A stretch of 64,000 nt of DNA from Pseudomicrostroma phylloplanum (Eukaryota; Basidiomycota; Exobasidiomycetes; Microstromatales). A model generated the notes under the pieces. The model did not search any database and was not told the origin of the DNA. It saw only the letters and a program-made list of their open reading frames with translations. The stretch covers positions 310,001 to 374,000 of the forward strand of contig BCHS01000020.1 of NCBI GenBank assembly GCA_039545275.1, given 5' to 3'. The translations under genes and the position numbers were made by a program. This document shows, in pieces, positions 18,651-30,638 of this stretch; the first letter of the stretch is position 1, and every line of letters starts with the position of its first letter.

Positions 18651-20468
18651 TCGGGGGACGGCTTCGTTGTGATTGGGGTGTATGGAAACTTCATACCTCT
18701 CCTGTCCCGCTCCTGCTCCTCCTCCTCTTCCTACCCGGATTGGCATAGGCGTAGTCCTCAGCTCAGATCAGCTCACCACGGCTCAAACCATGACTTGCTC
18801 CCTCCATTTGTGCACTGTGCGTCTGAGCATCTAAGCGTCATTTGGAGGGCGGGTGGGTTCTGTCTCACCTCTCCTACAGCCTCTTCTTTCTTTCTGACTT
18901 GACATACTTGCCTTGACAAAGTCCCAGTCAGGTGACAGTAGTCACAGCAAAAGTCAAGGTTAAATCGGTGAAAACGCTACGTGCGCCGCCGCGTCATGCC
19001 TCGCCATGCTGTTGCACGCATCAACGCAGCCATAACCCACCTGGCCGGCGCCTGCGCCCCCTTCCTTGGCGGAGCCAAGAGTTGTCTTGCCCAAGACATG
19101 GCGCAGCGCAGCAATCTTGGACGTGATAGGGGAATAGTGGCTGAAAGCTGAACTATACTGAACTAATGAGCATTCTGCAGCGTGGGGTCGTCCTGGGAGT
19201 TGCGACGGCGGAGTCTTTGAAGAGGGCGGTGCCGTGGAGTGTTGAAGCGGTACGGTCCTCGGTCCAACTGTAATTGTGACTGTCGAGGTGCAAGCGAGGT
19301 CATGAGGAGGTGTGGGTAATGCCATGGCAATGCCAATGCCACTGCCACTGCCACTGCCACTGCCACCCCATGCCACCCCCGTATCACCACCGCACTACCG
19401 ACGACCTGGGCAGTGCGAGGCGGGGCAGGGTATATCGCGACAAGCCACCATCTCGACGACGACGGCCACGCGAGCGCTAGGCGAGTATTGCCACGAGCAA
19501 GATAGTGATGGGTGGGTGTGGGAAGATGGCGCACCCCGGCGGTGAGACAACCGAGCTGTTACCTTCGGATCGGACACTCCAACGGGTCAACCTCCCCATC
19601 AACGATCGTCTTCACACACCCCGACGCCGCTGCACAGACTTCCCGCGCCCCGCCCTCTCTGGCTTGGCCCGGCTTGGCTTGGCTTGGCTGAGTCTACTGT
19701 CCTCTCCTTGACGAGGCATTTGAGCTTGTGCAGACCCTTGCCCCGTCGTCCTACCTCCGTCGCCATGTGCTCTAGACAATCTCCGCCTCATCCTCCGCTT
19801 CCTCCCCCGCTTCCCTCTCCGATTCGTACCCAACCTCAGCGGAGATCAGAATGGAGGATCAGATGGATGGCCCGCGGTAACCTAACTTTTCGGTTCTCCC
19901 CGTCCTCGGCCTCATCTGCGTCTTTAATTTCCTTACCCTGGCTTGCCTTTTTGTCAGTCTTATTTTGGTCCTACCCGTTTTTTCGGCTTACGCACTTGCC
20001 CCGCATTGCTCTTTCCACGGACAAACCGATTGTCGGGGCGAGAAGGGCGGTGCCCCCGAAAATGACAAGAAGAACAAGAAGAAGAAGAGAAGAGAAGAAA
20101 AAAGTGAAAGGGGTGCGAGAGGGGAGAAGGAAAGGGAGAGAGCCAGAGACAGCCAGGAGGGGATCAACAGGAAGAGCCCAAGGGAAAGCGAGAGAGTATC
20201 ATCGTAATTGCGAGATTAGCGAGTGCGTACGAAGTACATGAGATAATTACAAGGAAAGGGTCGGTATTAGTACAAGTCTCATCGTGAGCTGCGAGCATTC
20301 TGCTTCTGTTTTTGGGTCGCCTGCCTGACTGGGAGGCGGCTGTTGCTGACGAGCTGTTCGACAGCATGTTCGTAGGTAGCTTCTTTCTCCCGACTGTCCC
20401 ACTTGCCTCCTGACGATCGACCTGAATGCTTGACGTAACGACTAGCAGGCCAGCTTTGACTCCAACCC

Positions 20469-22691
20469 TCAAATACTCATCAGCCATCTCCTCAATACAC
20501 CGTCTTCTACTCCTGTAGACGTCCCTTGTGTGCTGCCGTCGAGACGCCTCTCGGCAGCTAGCAGTAGTTCCCACCGGCCACGATTGCGTAGGAAGACCCC
20601 CCTGAGCACCTCCCAGGCCTGTCGATCCGGGTCCGCAGCGGCGGGATTGGTGTTGAGACTCCCTCGTCGTTGTCCTCGCGTGGCTCCTTGTGGTGCAAAG
20701 TTGAGGCCGTACACGGCCAGTTGCTGAAGACGAGCCATGTCCCCTAGCTCCTTGAGACGGAGGCGCTTCTTGTAAGCTGCTCCTTTAGAAGGCCAGGCTG
20801 TAGACGAGTCGGAGAGATTGAAAGGAGTGTGCTCCAGCTGCTGGGCCAAGGACATCATCGCCTGGTTCGACGATGTGTTGAGGACCTGAGAAGAGCCCAG
20901 AGCCGACAGAGAGGGGGACATTCTCGCCAGGCTCGGAGAGGCTGGGAGCTGTGCTGCAGCTGTCAACGGCGTGGAAGAGCCACTAGTGGTCTGACCCTCT
21001 TGTTCCTCTTCCATCAGCTTGGCCCGGATCAGCTCGGCAAGAGACGTGTGAGCAAAGGGCTCTGAGTGATTTGGCGAGAAGGTTGCCAGCACAGCTTGAA
21101 GGATGGTGCGCAACCCCTTGCGCTGCTCCCTTACTCTAGCCTGGTACGCCAACACACGCGAGAGCGTCTGCATTGCAGAGCCCGGTCGAGTGGATGAGCT
21201 GGCCTCATCGGCAGAAGACACCCCGCCAGGGCCGCGTGAGCTTTGAGAGGCGCCTCGCTGACGACCGGGTTGTGTAGATCCACTGACGGTCCGCATCCTT
21301 GTGCGGGCTTCTGGCTGCTGGCGCCTCGAGTCCGACGTCTGGCTGTTGGTCCGACTCTGAGTGCCCTGTCCTTGAGAGTGATACCCGAAAGACGAGGGAG
21401 AGTACGATGGCGAAATCGGAGGAGCCGCAAATGCAGATTGCGATTCGGTCATGGCCATGGAGCCTGCAAAGAACTGATTCGCCTGCGAGTGCGAAGACGA
21501 ACCACTAGGACTCGGGAGCAGGACACTTGGAAGGGTTGGTGGTGTCCATGACTGACTAGAGGATGAAGAAGCAGAGTTGAGTCGTTGAGGAGCATTGCGC
21601 TGTGCCTGAGGTTGCTGTTGGAATTGTTGCTGTTGAAGTTGCTGCTGCTGTTGAAGTTGTTGCTGCTGAGGTTGCTGCTGAAACTGTTGCTGCTGCTGCT
21701 GTTGTTGTTGCATCTCCAGTCGTTGATAGTAGGGGTCTCCCCCATCGTCGCTAAAGAACTGCGACTGATATGAGGTCTGTTCGCCAAGAGGAAGGTACAG
21801 TAAATCGTGGCCTTGGCCTTGATCTTGGGCAGAGTGTTGTGTGGACTCGCCGGCGTAAGCATGCGGTCCAAAGTAGTCGTCCAGGACATTATCGATTGGT
21901 GAAGAGAAGAGGGCATGGGGAACGTGGACCGGACAGCTCAAGGGCGGATCAGCAGTCTGATTCGTCTGAAATCCAGTCTCTGTATAGTTGGGATTGAGCG
22001 ACCTGAGGGGAAAGTCGAGAGAGGGCCGAATAGCGGCGCGGGATGACGAAAGCACCAAGCCTCCGCTTTCGAAAGCAGGTTTACTTTGGTGGGGTGACTC
22101 TGAAATGGTCTCCTGCATTCTTGCTGATGGTGAAAGCATCGGGAGCGTTGATCCCACTGCAACAGCTCCTCGCCTCTGTTGAGATCCGATACGCTGAAGA
22201 AGCGGCGCAGCACCGTATGACCCCTGCCAATCGTTACCGACGGAAGTCATGACGGACTGTCTGCTGGGCTGCAGCACAGAAGGAAGGCCGCTGAGCATTG
22301 GCTGCGTCTGCTCCTGCCAAGGCTGCGTCGCAGTGGGTTGCGGGCCGCTGGGGCGGGAGAGGTCCTCAAGCATCACCTGCTGTTGGTATCGCGGAGGATA
22401 TGGCGAGGTCTGGGGCAAGTAGTGGGCACTCGGCGAAGGAGCAAGCGACGAGGGATTGGAGGAAGAAGCAGGCGTTGACGAAGAGGCAGATGCGCTTGCT
22501 GGTGTCTCTGCCGTCCAGGGCGCTTCCTGGCGCGGCCGATGAGGGTCCATCTGAGCAAGGAAGGACGACCTGAGGTCGCAATCGTAAGAGGAGTGCTGAT
22601 ATTTGGGCAGGTAGTTGTCGAAGTGCTCTTGTGGAGCGATGCCTCGAAGATTATCAGATGCAAATAGCGTGTGCGTGGCCAGGCACAACAT
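20469..22691 (-). CDS. PolyQ, Ser-rich protein of unknown function
   Basis: An uninterrupted frame of 740 residues from the ATG at 22691 to a TGA at 20469. I do not recognise it. Order: a short start (MLCLATHTLF), a Pro/Ser/Gln-rich region with many SP/TP sites, a glutamine tract at about residues 328-366 (runs of Q broken by Phe and Leu), further Ser-rich sequence, and a more structured C-terminal third. That third has a helix AYQARVREQRKGLRTILQAV (about residues 512-531), SLAELIRAKLMEEEQ, then AYKKRLRLKELGDMARLQQL and AWEVLRGVFLRNRGRWELLL. No signal peptide and no membrane segment. PolyQ tracts and basic helices suggest a nuclear regulator, but no DNA-binding domain is visible. The ATG at 22548 (MDPHRPRQ) is an alternative start. 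Confidence 0.7.
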   Translation of the reverse strand: MLCLATHTLFASDNLRGIAPQEHFDNYLPKYQHSSYDCDLRSSFLAQMDPHRPRQEAPWTAETPASASASSSTPASSSNPSSLAPSPSAHYLPQTSPYPPRYQQQVMLEDLSRPSGPQPTATQPWQEQTQPMLSGLPSVLQPSRQSVMTSVGNDWQGSYGAAPLLQRIGSQQRRGAVAVGSTLPMLSPSARMQETISESPHQSKPAFESGGLVLSSSRAAIRPSLDFPLRSLNPNYTETGFQTNQTADPPLSCPVHVPHALFSSPIDNVLDDYFGPHAYAGESTQHSAQDQGQGHDLLYLPLGEQTSYQSQFFSDDGGDPYYQRLEMQQQQQQQQQFQQQPQQQQLQQQQQLQQQQFQQQPQAQRNAPQRLNSASSSSSQSWTPPTLPSVLLPSPSGSSSHSQANQFFAGSMAMTESQSAFAAPPISPSYSPSSFGYHSQGQGTQSRTNSQTSDSRRQQPEARTRMRTVSGSTQPGRQRGASQSSRGPGGVSSADEASSSTRPGSAMQTLSRVLAYQARVREQRKGLRTILQAVLATFSPNHSEPFAHTSLAELIRAKLMEEEQEGQTTSGSSTPLTAAAQLPASPSLARMSPSLSALGSSQVLNTSSNQAMMSLAQQLEHTPFNLSDSSTAWPSKGAAYKKRLRLKELGDMARLQQLAVYGLNFAPQGATRGQRRGSLNTNPAAADPDRQAWEVLRGVFLRNRGRWELLLAAERRLDGSTQGTSTGVEDGVLRRWLMSI

Positions 22692-24436
22692 CTGCTCAGC
22701 ACCTTGGATGAGATGACTACTGAAGGCTACAGATACGAAAGCGAGATCGTTGAGCGGATCAACAACGGGCTACGTCGATAAGGAAGGGAAGCTGCGAGCA
22801 AAGGGGGGAGTGAAGAGAGAAGGGTCATATACAGAGCTAAGCGTCATTTCCGAGGCAAGGCTTCAAGGCAAGGACGATGCTGGACCTGCAAAGACCACTT
22901 AGCCGACGTAGCGTCCTCGAGAACATCGGTACGAAGTCTGTACTCCGCCATGCTCGCTGATCTCCCATGCACCATATATTGAGCGGAGATCGGTGTTTAT
23001 GCGCAGGTGCGTAAGAGGGGACTGCCTAGGCTGTACCTCGTAAGTACCGTCTGAGCCTCATGCAGATGTACCTCGGCACCAGAATAGGTAGGGAGCTGGA
23101 ATGGTGGGCCTTGGCCCCAACGCCACGGGCTCCTCTTGTCTGGGTACTGCCCGCTATCTAGCCTCTGCAGCGCTTTGGCAGTCAGCGATAGCAAGGTGTG
23201 GTCTCCTCTTTGCCATGCCACGAGGCCATGTTCAAAGCTTCTTGAGGAGTCTGAACCTGAGCGGGGATGAGACCGTGTGCTTTCCTGCCCGATGTGGATC
23301 ATGGCTTTTACTCCCTCTGTGCCTCTGTGCCCCGCCTGCTTCACCCACCCAGGCAGACGGGGCGGGGCGGGGCGGGTCCACTGGGCACACGCTCACCTGC
23401 CTCGGAGCCACGACGCCACGCCATTCGCACGCTCGGTACGCGAGCTCAGGCGTGGTAAAAAGAAAAAAGTCCGGGGCTTGACCCACCAGAGGTCAGCAGG
23501 CCCCACTGCACTCGACACAGATTAGCTGGAGCTCCTCTGCCCACTTGCCTGGTCATGCATCACTTGGACCTTGAGAGGGCAGAATGACCCGAATATGAAC
23601 AGGATGTTCAAGCCGGCAGAGCCACCAAAGCGTCAGACAGCATGGACACTGGCACTTTCGTAGACTGAGCGGGCCTCCAGGCCGCTGCAGCCACCTCTCG
23701 AGGAGGACTTTCACTCGGAATTTTCGCTTGGCCCTTGCGTCAGGACTTTCTTGTAGACTTGGGCAGAAGCAATCTTCCTGGGCATGATGCAAGAGCCAGG
23801 GAGAGCATGCCGATCGTCACCTTCACGTCCTCGGTTAGCAAGACACCTCGGCAGGCGAAAAGCGGAACAACGAAGCCACCTCTGGACCTGAGCCCCGAAG
23901 GCTATACGGTACTGTCAACAGAACCCGCTGATGTGGATCGTGAGCGGGGCGTAGATGCGCAGACCGGAACGGTTGGTCGAGGTGGGGGAGGAGACCAGAG
24001 CTGCAAAAGAAAAGGGTGCCCTGCTTTCGCTAAAATCTACCTTGTAGGTGAGCGGAGACGTCAGCGTCCGTTACGGCTGACTTTGCGTTCAGCGCCAGTC
24101 GGGATTGTAAGGTTTAGGCACATGTAGCCTCTGCCCTCTCACCCATGATACCTCCCGACGGCGATGTAGCTCCGATCCTAGGTATGCAGCGCCACGCGAG
24201 CAAGGCACGGAGTCTCCCGTACAGCCCGTGGATCTGATACGGCTATCGGAGGTACACAGCTCACAAGTACACCCGGGCTGGGCGTGAAGCTCCTGTCGGG
24301 TCGCGATGAAGGAGAACACATCGGAGTAGCGGGTCAGAATTGTAGCGCCAATCGACTGGCATGAAGGTTTGCATTATACATGGTTTACGCTTGCCGCATG
24401 CCGTGACGTACGTCACGCGGAACTTCGGCCCTCTAT
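22692..24436. other. Intergenic, upstream region of the polyQ gene
   Basis: About 1.75 kb between the DOP1 stop and the polyQ gene start, both on the minus strand. It contains GGGGC repeats near 23359 and a 16-bp palindrome at 24402. A plus-strand frame (ATG at 23807, MPIVTFTSS) has no family support. No RNA gene was seen. Confidence 0.4.
24402..24417. promoter_or_regulatory. Perfect 16-bp palindrome CGTGACGTACGTCACG
   Basis: Two inverted TGACGT half-sites overlap around a central TACGTA-type core, giving a perfect 16-bp palindrome. bZIP factors of the ATF/CREB and Yap type bind such half-sites. It lies 20 bp beyond the DOP1 stop and about 1.7 kb upstream of the polyQ gene, so its target, if any, is unclear. 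Confidence 0.3.
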
Positions 24437-27400
24437 TCATCTTGCGTCGGAGAACATGTCTTTCACAAGATCATGCTCCACCTCCCCCCATGCTGTGACA
24501 GCAGTGTAAACTTGAGAAGAAGTGTTCGAGGTCAGGCTCCGAAGTGCCGGAACCAAAGCTGCCAAGGATCCAATCTGCCGGAGTGAAAGCATATGGGGAC
24601 GACGCCCCCGAGTAGGAGAGGGAATGGCGGAGGCTGGGATTGTTGCAGATCCTTCGTTGGGCCGCGGCTGCTATACATGGCCAGGTAAGACGAGGTAAGA
24701 CGAGGGGAGATGAGCAAACCACCTGGTGGTCAGCCAGCCGTCCTGATCGTGCTGCAATTGGGCGTGAACTCACCACCGAGGATGATTTTGCCTGCCGTTC
24801 CTCGATCGTAGCTGCAAGTCGAGGCAACAGAGGCGGCTCCACCGAGTCGTCGCTGCCCAGAGCGACGTCATCGACGAAGATCCATTGGTGGCTGGGCGTG
24901 AGAGACGAAAAGGGAATCATGCCAGTCAGATGTTGCCTTGATCACTCAGCGCCACACAGCTTCACTTACAGCTGGAACCCATCTGTCTGTAGTGTGAGCA
25001 GAAGATCGAGGAACTTGCATGCCCCCAGAACCACTTGTAAGAGATCTGTCTCATCGTCAGAAGGTGGCTCCTCGATAGTGCTCTCGAAGAGTCGCATCTG
25101 ATTCCATGGGCGAACGTCGTGTCAGCTCGTCTGATGTCGCCTATCTCTCCCTTTTTTGAATCTTCGGGGTCTTGACTTCTTGTCGACCTATCAGACTTAC
25201 CAGTTCAGTGATCAAGAGGGGCCACAAGGTCGCCAGGTGCTGAGAGTCAAATCGACAGAGCATCACCCTGAGGCAGAGATACGCTTCCGCCCTGAGCAGA
25301 TCTACCCCGCCTACTCCCACTCCACCACCTCCACCACCACCACCACCACCGCCTCCCGCACCAGCTTCCACGCCTCCTCTCAGAATCTCTACTAGCTTTT
25401 CAAGGATGGCGGGCAATTGAGGCAGAAAGTGCTCGCGCCCAGCTGCGTACAAGACGAACGACAACCTGCGAAGGTTCATCGCTTTGCCGATGTGCTCTGT
25501 CCTCCGATTGGCAAAGATGTTCATGTTTGTTGACGTAGTCACACTGATACGGGAGACGAGCTCGAGGAAAGAGCCCTTGTCTTGGGAGTAGCAAGTCACC
25601 AGTATAGGCTCGCACCAGCTCTGTCCAGACTCGGCGGACATCTGGAAGAATCTAGCATCGAGAAAGGCATCGAGCAGGCAAGACCGCAAGGCTTTGCGAG
25701 CACCCGATATCTTGGAGACCTCTGTTGCCAATGCTAGGACTGTCGAGTCCACAATGCCTTCAAAGGAGCGGGCCTTCGTCTTCAAAGGCGGAGCAATGAT
25801 GTAGTATACAGCATTCGATGCAGATGTTGCAACCCTCTCGGGATCGTTGGCCGCTAGTTTCCGGAGGATTGGCAGGGCATGCTCAGCAAGGTAAGTAGCG
25901 ATATCGCTGGAGAGGTGAGGGACAGTGCTGTTAGTCTTCTCATCCATCGTCTCCCCGGCATGATCCCTTGCTTCCCTTCCAGCAATGAGCACGCAGAGAT
26001 CGAAGAGCCGAAGATGCGTCTCTTGGAGGTCCCTCCGCGTCTTCTTGTCTCCTTCCCAGGCGCTGTTGCCAATCAACCGCTCTGCCAGGACTGTGAAGCA
26101 TCGAAGGGCCGGGAAGAGGTGCCCTTTGTGGGCGGCACTGTTTGCCAGCAAGTCCTTGACAAGTACGAGGACAACTGGGCAAACACCTGCAGCATCTCCC
26201 GGAGACATATGACCAAGATACGCCTCGAGGTATGACAAGAGAGTGTCTGCCGTCACAATCTGGTCGGGTGTCCACGTTGGACGTGCAGAGCCTGGTGCTG
26301 GCAAGCGAGAGGAGACCGTATCGCAGAGGAAGGTCACGACGATTTGCGGGCTCGGAACAAGTTGGTCAAGGAGCTGCATCGAAGGAGATCCATCTTGATT
26401 GTCCTGCTTTCGCAATCTCCAGCAATCTACGAGAGTCTCAGCAACGCCATCGGGGTGAGCCCTGTAGAGCCTCTCGAGCATCCGCGCAGCTCTTGTCTTG
26501 ACCTTGTCGTTTACAGCGGCGCCTACCCATACGTCGTGCAGAGTTGTGACTATCAATCTCAAAGCTTCTAGAGCCTTGCTAGTCGTCTTTGTGGTATGAT
26601 CACCAGAGTGGTGTGGCGAGGCATGACCATCACCACCAAAGATACCGGAGACGTACCCTAACAGTCCTGCGCCAGTCGAGTGATGGTCTTCGGATCGCAA
26701 GGCTTGCTGCTGCTGGAGTGTACCGCCATCATCCACAGCACTCCCTGAGCTGCCCATCTCACTTTTAACTGTGGCAACAGGAAGCGGCAGAGCTATACTT
26801 GGGCTGTTGTAAACGGCGTCTCCTACGGACTCGTTGTCCGCACGACCAGGGGCAGCACCGCCAAGCTTGCCTGCACTCAGTCCAAGCATGGCCACCTTCT
26901 CAAGGGCATTGAGCAGCAGCAACTCTTCCGTGTCAATCCACCTTCCTGGCTGGCGCAAATGGTTACAGATGCAACCTCCAAGGGGTATCAGGAAGGATTC
27001 GACCGCTTGACGATAGATAGCCACGGTCATCACTATGAAGTCTACCCAATGAGCCAAGCTTGGGCGTGTAGACTCAGTCGCGATAGCAGCGTCGATGGTT
27101 TGCAGAAGATGTGGATGGGGCTTGACTGAGGTGTTTGCATGGGTCTTTCCGACGACGACAGTGTGCAAGATGAGGAGCAGCTTGTGGTGGTCGTTGGCTT
27201 CGTGCCTTGCGATGCTCACAAGCAGTCGATCAATGAGGCACTGCTCTACCTGTGCCAGTCGTTCCGGAGTCAGGCCGCTACGTGCAGCTAGCGTCTGCAG
27301 AAAGTCGATGCACACATTGTGCGTAGCAGCATTGAGAGACCTAAAGAGCGTTGACGAGGGAGATTGCGCATGCCCACCCGTTCGTAGTGAGAGCAGAGCA

Positions 27401-30150
27401 ATGTCAATCAGACAATCGAGATGGGATCGCGGAGCGCTTGACCCTGTGACTAGCGATGCCTTGGCGCCTCTGATGAATCCAGCAGCGCCATATCGAGCGA
27501 CTGCAGCCAACCTAGCCAGTGTGTGGTTGAGAAACTCGTGGTCAAATCCGTCTTGGTAGGCAAGGTCCTCTACTACCAGACCACTCGCACAGGATATCCG
27601 CTTCGTAACTCGCCGCACCTTGGTGGCTCTCACAGAGACGATCGATGAGTAGAGTAGCGCCAAGAGAGGATTATACGATCGAAGATGCGACCGTAGCCAC
27701 GACTCCGCGGCCTGGCGACGATCGTATTCGTCGCTGCTCAACATGTCCAACAAGCAGAATAATGGTGAACTCAAGGTGCCCGACTGCAGACGATGGTCGT
27801 CACTGAATCCCCATATACTTGCGAACCCTTCAGAGCTCGAGGTAAAACCTAGCGAGGACGGTGGTGCAAGGAGGCCTGCGACGAGACGGCCTGGCAAGAG
27901 TCCGGCCTCGCAGACGTCACTCACTTGCCACAGAAGCTGCGTAGCGATGGCAGCCTGAGAGGGCGGGTGAGCTCGTCCCATATCTTCAACCAAACGGTCA
28001 ATGACCAGAAGAGCTGAAACGTCTACTCTTGAGGACGGGTATTGTGCAAGTCTTATGCGCTCGTCCAGAGAGCCACACGTCGCAGCTGCTAGCACCGCTA
28101 TGACGATCGCCTCCAGGTCTGCAAAGGGAAGTTTGCAAGACGAAAGACGGACCACAACAAGCTTCAGCCAAGCTTGAGGCTGCCAAACAACGCGCCTGGA
28201 GCTTTTGGTATACTCGAGTCTGTTGATCTGAGCACTTAGCAGTCTGCATGATGGTATAAGTAGCCGAGACGCGTCATCGGTCCGTAAAGCTGCAGTAGCT
28301 ACTTCCAGGGTGAAGTACAGCAGGCCCGATTGATCTTGGGTAGCAAAGAGATCGATCGGGATTCGAGGTCGTCCAGCTTCATGCGACGCCGAATCTGCGT
28401 AGAACTTGCGAATCTTGTCGAGGAGATCAGATGCAGACATAGAAGCGTCCACTGGCGGAGGTCTGTCTTTCACCTCCAAAGGTGTGGCACGCGGCGCAGA
28501 GCATGACAGGAGCAGTCTACAGAGGTCTATGGAGCGCGAGAGACACTCGATCGACCTTTCATCTGACGTGATTGCCTTGGCTACGAGCGCGAGTAGTGCG
28601 GCTGCGAGATTAGGCAGATGTACTGTTTTGGAAGGGTCGTCCTTGAAACTGAAGTGTCCGACGATGAATTGAAGAAGGACCGTGGCAGGTGTCTCGATTG
28701 CCTTAAGGGCTGATGTGGTTGCTGCATCGCTCGAAGAATCCAACATGAAGGGCGCTTGCAGAACCGATGTTTCTCCGCTCTGGCCTTTGCCTACCTCGTG
28801 TTCTAATTCCGCAATCAGGCTGCGTGCAAGGATCGCCTTGTCAAAAGCGTCGAACAAGGTCCCCGCCGTTGTGAGAAGCTCGCTGTTTTGAAGTCGTGCG
28901 GACCCTGCGCCTTCAGATCCCTCTACTTGCCACCGCAGAGCTCTGAGAGAGTCCAGGGCCAATGCAGATGTCAGACCTGCGCCCACCGCCCATTTGTCCA
29001 ACAAAGAGAGGAAGATACGATACGGTCTCTGGCGGCTGGTCAATTCGTCCGCGGAGGCCGCCTGCAGGTGAGGCGTCGATGGTGTAGGGCTGCTAGAGAG
29101 AGGGATAGGCCCCTGGGAGACCATATCCTCCAAGAGTGCGCGCTTGAGTATTTGGAGACCATATGTCTCGAAGTATGTCACCTCTTTCTCCTCCTCTTCC
29201 GACTTGAAGTCTTGAGGGTTGGAAGTAGTGCCGCATAACCATCCCCACAGTCGCCGATTGAGGCTCAGTTCCCTCCTGAGCAGGATCGTGACTGCGCTCC
29301 TCATGACTCTCGTCTGCTCTTCCTCAGGAAGTATTGCATACAAAGGCGAATCCAGATATAGATGTTGGATGAGGAGGTCCAGCCCGCCGCGGACGATGAG
29401 GAGATCTTTGGAGGTCAAAAGGGACGATACCGCCATGGGCAAGGAGGCGAGATGTGCAGGTGGACGAGCAAGGCCAGTCAGCTCTGTTGGAGGAGGATTC
29501 CGTTTGACCAGGAAGTTGATAGCAGCTTGTCGCACATTGGCGTTGCCGATGATGACCGCCCACAAAGCACTCCAGAAGAGGTCTTCCCCCACACGTTGCT
29601 GTAGAGAATCCAAGAGTCGTAATGTTCGATCGAAGTTCTCGGCCCCCTCTTCCTCGAGACCTGGTAGTACTGCGAGCAAGAAGGCTCGACAAGTCGGTTT
29701 GAGATCTTCTCGGAGTGGCAAATAGAATTCCTCCAACAGTGAGAGAACGACAGGCCGTGTTGAGGTGTTTGCTCGCTCAAAGAATGGAAGCAGGCCTGGT
29801 GTCCAGATTGGGAGATCGCGACGCAGGCCGTCAAGGGACAAGAGGATGAAGATCTGACGGTAGACGGCTAGAGCTCTGTGGTGAACACCGGAAGGCAGTG
29901 CTGGATTGAGGCACTGAGAGAGTCGCTTGGAGAGGAGAAGGGAGCGAGGGATGAGGGACGTTGGCACAGGCGGCGGCGCAGAGAAGATCTTCTCTAACCT
30001 GCCCAATGCTCCTACAAAGTCTGCCCACTCCGCAACCGACTCAAAGGATGCAAGTGCTCTGTCCACAAGAGCGGTATACTTGCGATAGCGAGCATCGGAG
30101 AGAAGCGCTGAACAGACAGACCGGGGATGGAGGGTTGAGCGCAACTGCAT
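24437..30150 (-). CDS. DOP1: DOP1 (Dopey) family protein, endosome-Golgi traffic
   Basis: Dop1 proteins are very large peripheral membrane proteins that work with the Neo1 flippase and Mon2 at the endosome and trans-Golgi. Four exons: 30150-25201, 25097-24970, 24891-24774 and 24667-24437 give about 1808 residues, normal for fungi. The N-terminal Dopey domain opens with DARYRKYTALVDRALASFES and ADFVGALGRLEKIF. The three small exons supply the conserved C-terminus: LVVLGACKFLDLLL-type sequence in exon 2, HQWIFVDDVALG in exon 3, and RRPHMLSLRQIGSLAALVP with WGEVEHDLVKDMFSDAR at the end. The acceptor of exon 4 may be 3 nt earlier (24670). A Gly tract of about 13 residues interrupts the protein shortly before the end of exon 1. 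Helical-repeat (HEAT-like) composition throughout; no signal peptide. Family identification is firm, and the last exon rests on phase plus the family pattern. Confidence 0.93.
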
Positions 30151-30197
30151 AGGATGCTGTCTGCCAGTGCTACGCTGCCTGCGCTTCTGCTTCTATG

Positions 30198-30638
30198 CTA
30201 CTCACCCTTCTCGCTCTGCCTGCCCCACTCCCTCTCTGCCTTTCTCGCCTGCGCCGACTTCCAATTGTGTTCTTCACGGTGTTCGCTGACGCTGGCAGAA
30301 GCAGGGGACACGGCAGCGGATACGCCCGCCTTTGGCATCGGGCCCGCCAGCGGTCTGTTATTGGTTCCCCCGGGCCTGCCTGCACTGTTGGGCAACGAGG
30401 GCGTCGTCGGGCGCGATATGGTGGATGTGAGAGATGTTACCGATCGAGCCAGAAGAGAAGAAGAGGAAGCCTTGCTGCGCAGTGCAGGGGCCGACGAGGG
30501 CGGTTTGGCAGAGGAGGATTGCAGAGGGGAGCCATCTGAGCGACTTGAGCTCGGCTCTGCGGCTTGTGAGGCGGTATCCCGATGAGAGGAAGGAGAAGAT
30601 GGCAATGATACCATCGCTCTGTACCGCAGAGATGCCAA
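30198..30638 (-). CDS. Small Ser-rich open frame, doubtful gene
   Basis: A 146-codon frame in the gap between the MFS gene stop and the DOP1 start, on the same strand. It encodes a Ser/Pro/Ala-rich stretch (SLLARSVTSLTSTISRPTT) ending in a charged helix-like piece (WKSAQARKAEREWG). A GTGAGT follows the last sense codons and a CAG precedes DOP1 codon 3, which hinted at an upstream DOP1 exon, but the phases do not match and an in-frame stop lies just before the DOP1 ATG. It may be leader sequence, a small separate gene, or chance. Confidence 0.25.
   Translation of the reverse strand: MASLRYRAMVSLPSSPSSHRDTASQAAEPSSSRSDGSPLQSSSAKPPSSAPALRSKASSSSLLARSVTSLTSTISRPTTPSLPNSAGRPGGTNNRPLAGPMPKAGVSAAVSPASASVSEHREEHNWKSAQARKAEREWGRQSEKGE

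Larger units (their letters stand above)
17243..20468. other. Long convergent intergenic stretch rich in simple repeats
   Basis: About 3.2 kb between two convergent genes, with no recognisable gene. Simple repeats: (GAGCC)n 17636-17660, (CGAC)n 17777-17805, a run of 15 C at 17984-17998, GGTCGG-type repeats 18138-18156, (TGGAGA)-like repeats about 18190-18243, (CT)n about 18471-18491, (CCTG)n 18603-18650 and (CCACTG)n about 19337-19366. Short frames at 18960-19376 (minus) and 19684-20241 (plus) have no family features. Possible unrecognised non-coding transcript or fast-evolving spacer. Confidence 0.5.

Noticed and set aside
20164..20574. Overlapping frame at the 3' end of the polyQ gene with a protein-like stretch CIEEMADEYLRVGVKAG, suggesting a frameshift or extra exon
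   Set aside because: No GT..AG intron of usable length links the frames, and the main frame ends naturally a few codons later.
23735..24127. Plus-strand frame of 130 codons upstream of the polyQ gene, with MPIVTFTSSVSKTP from 23807
   Set aside because: The N-terminal part looks somewhat protein-like, but the rest becomes Gly/Arg-rich and no homologue or exon structure is evident.
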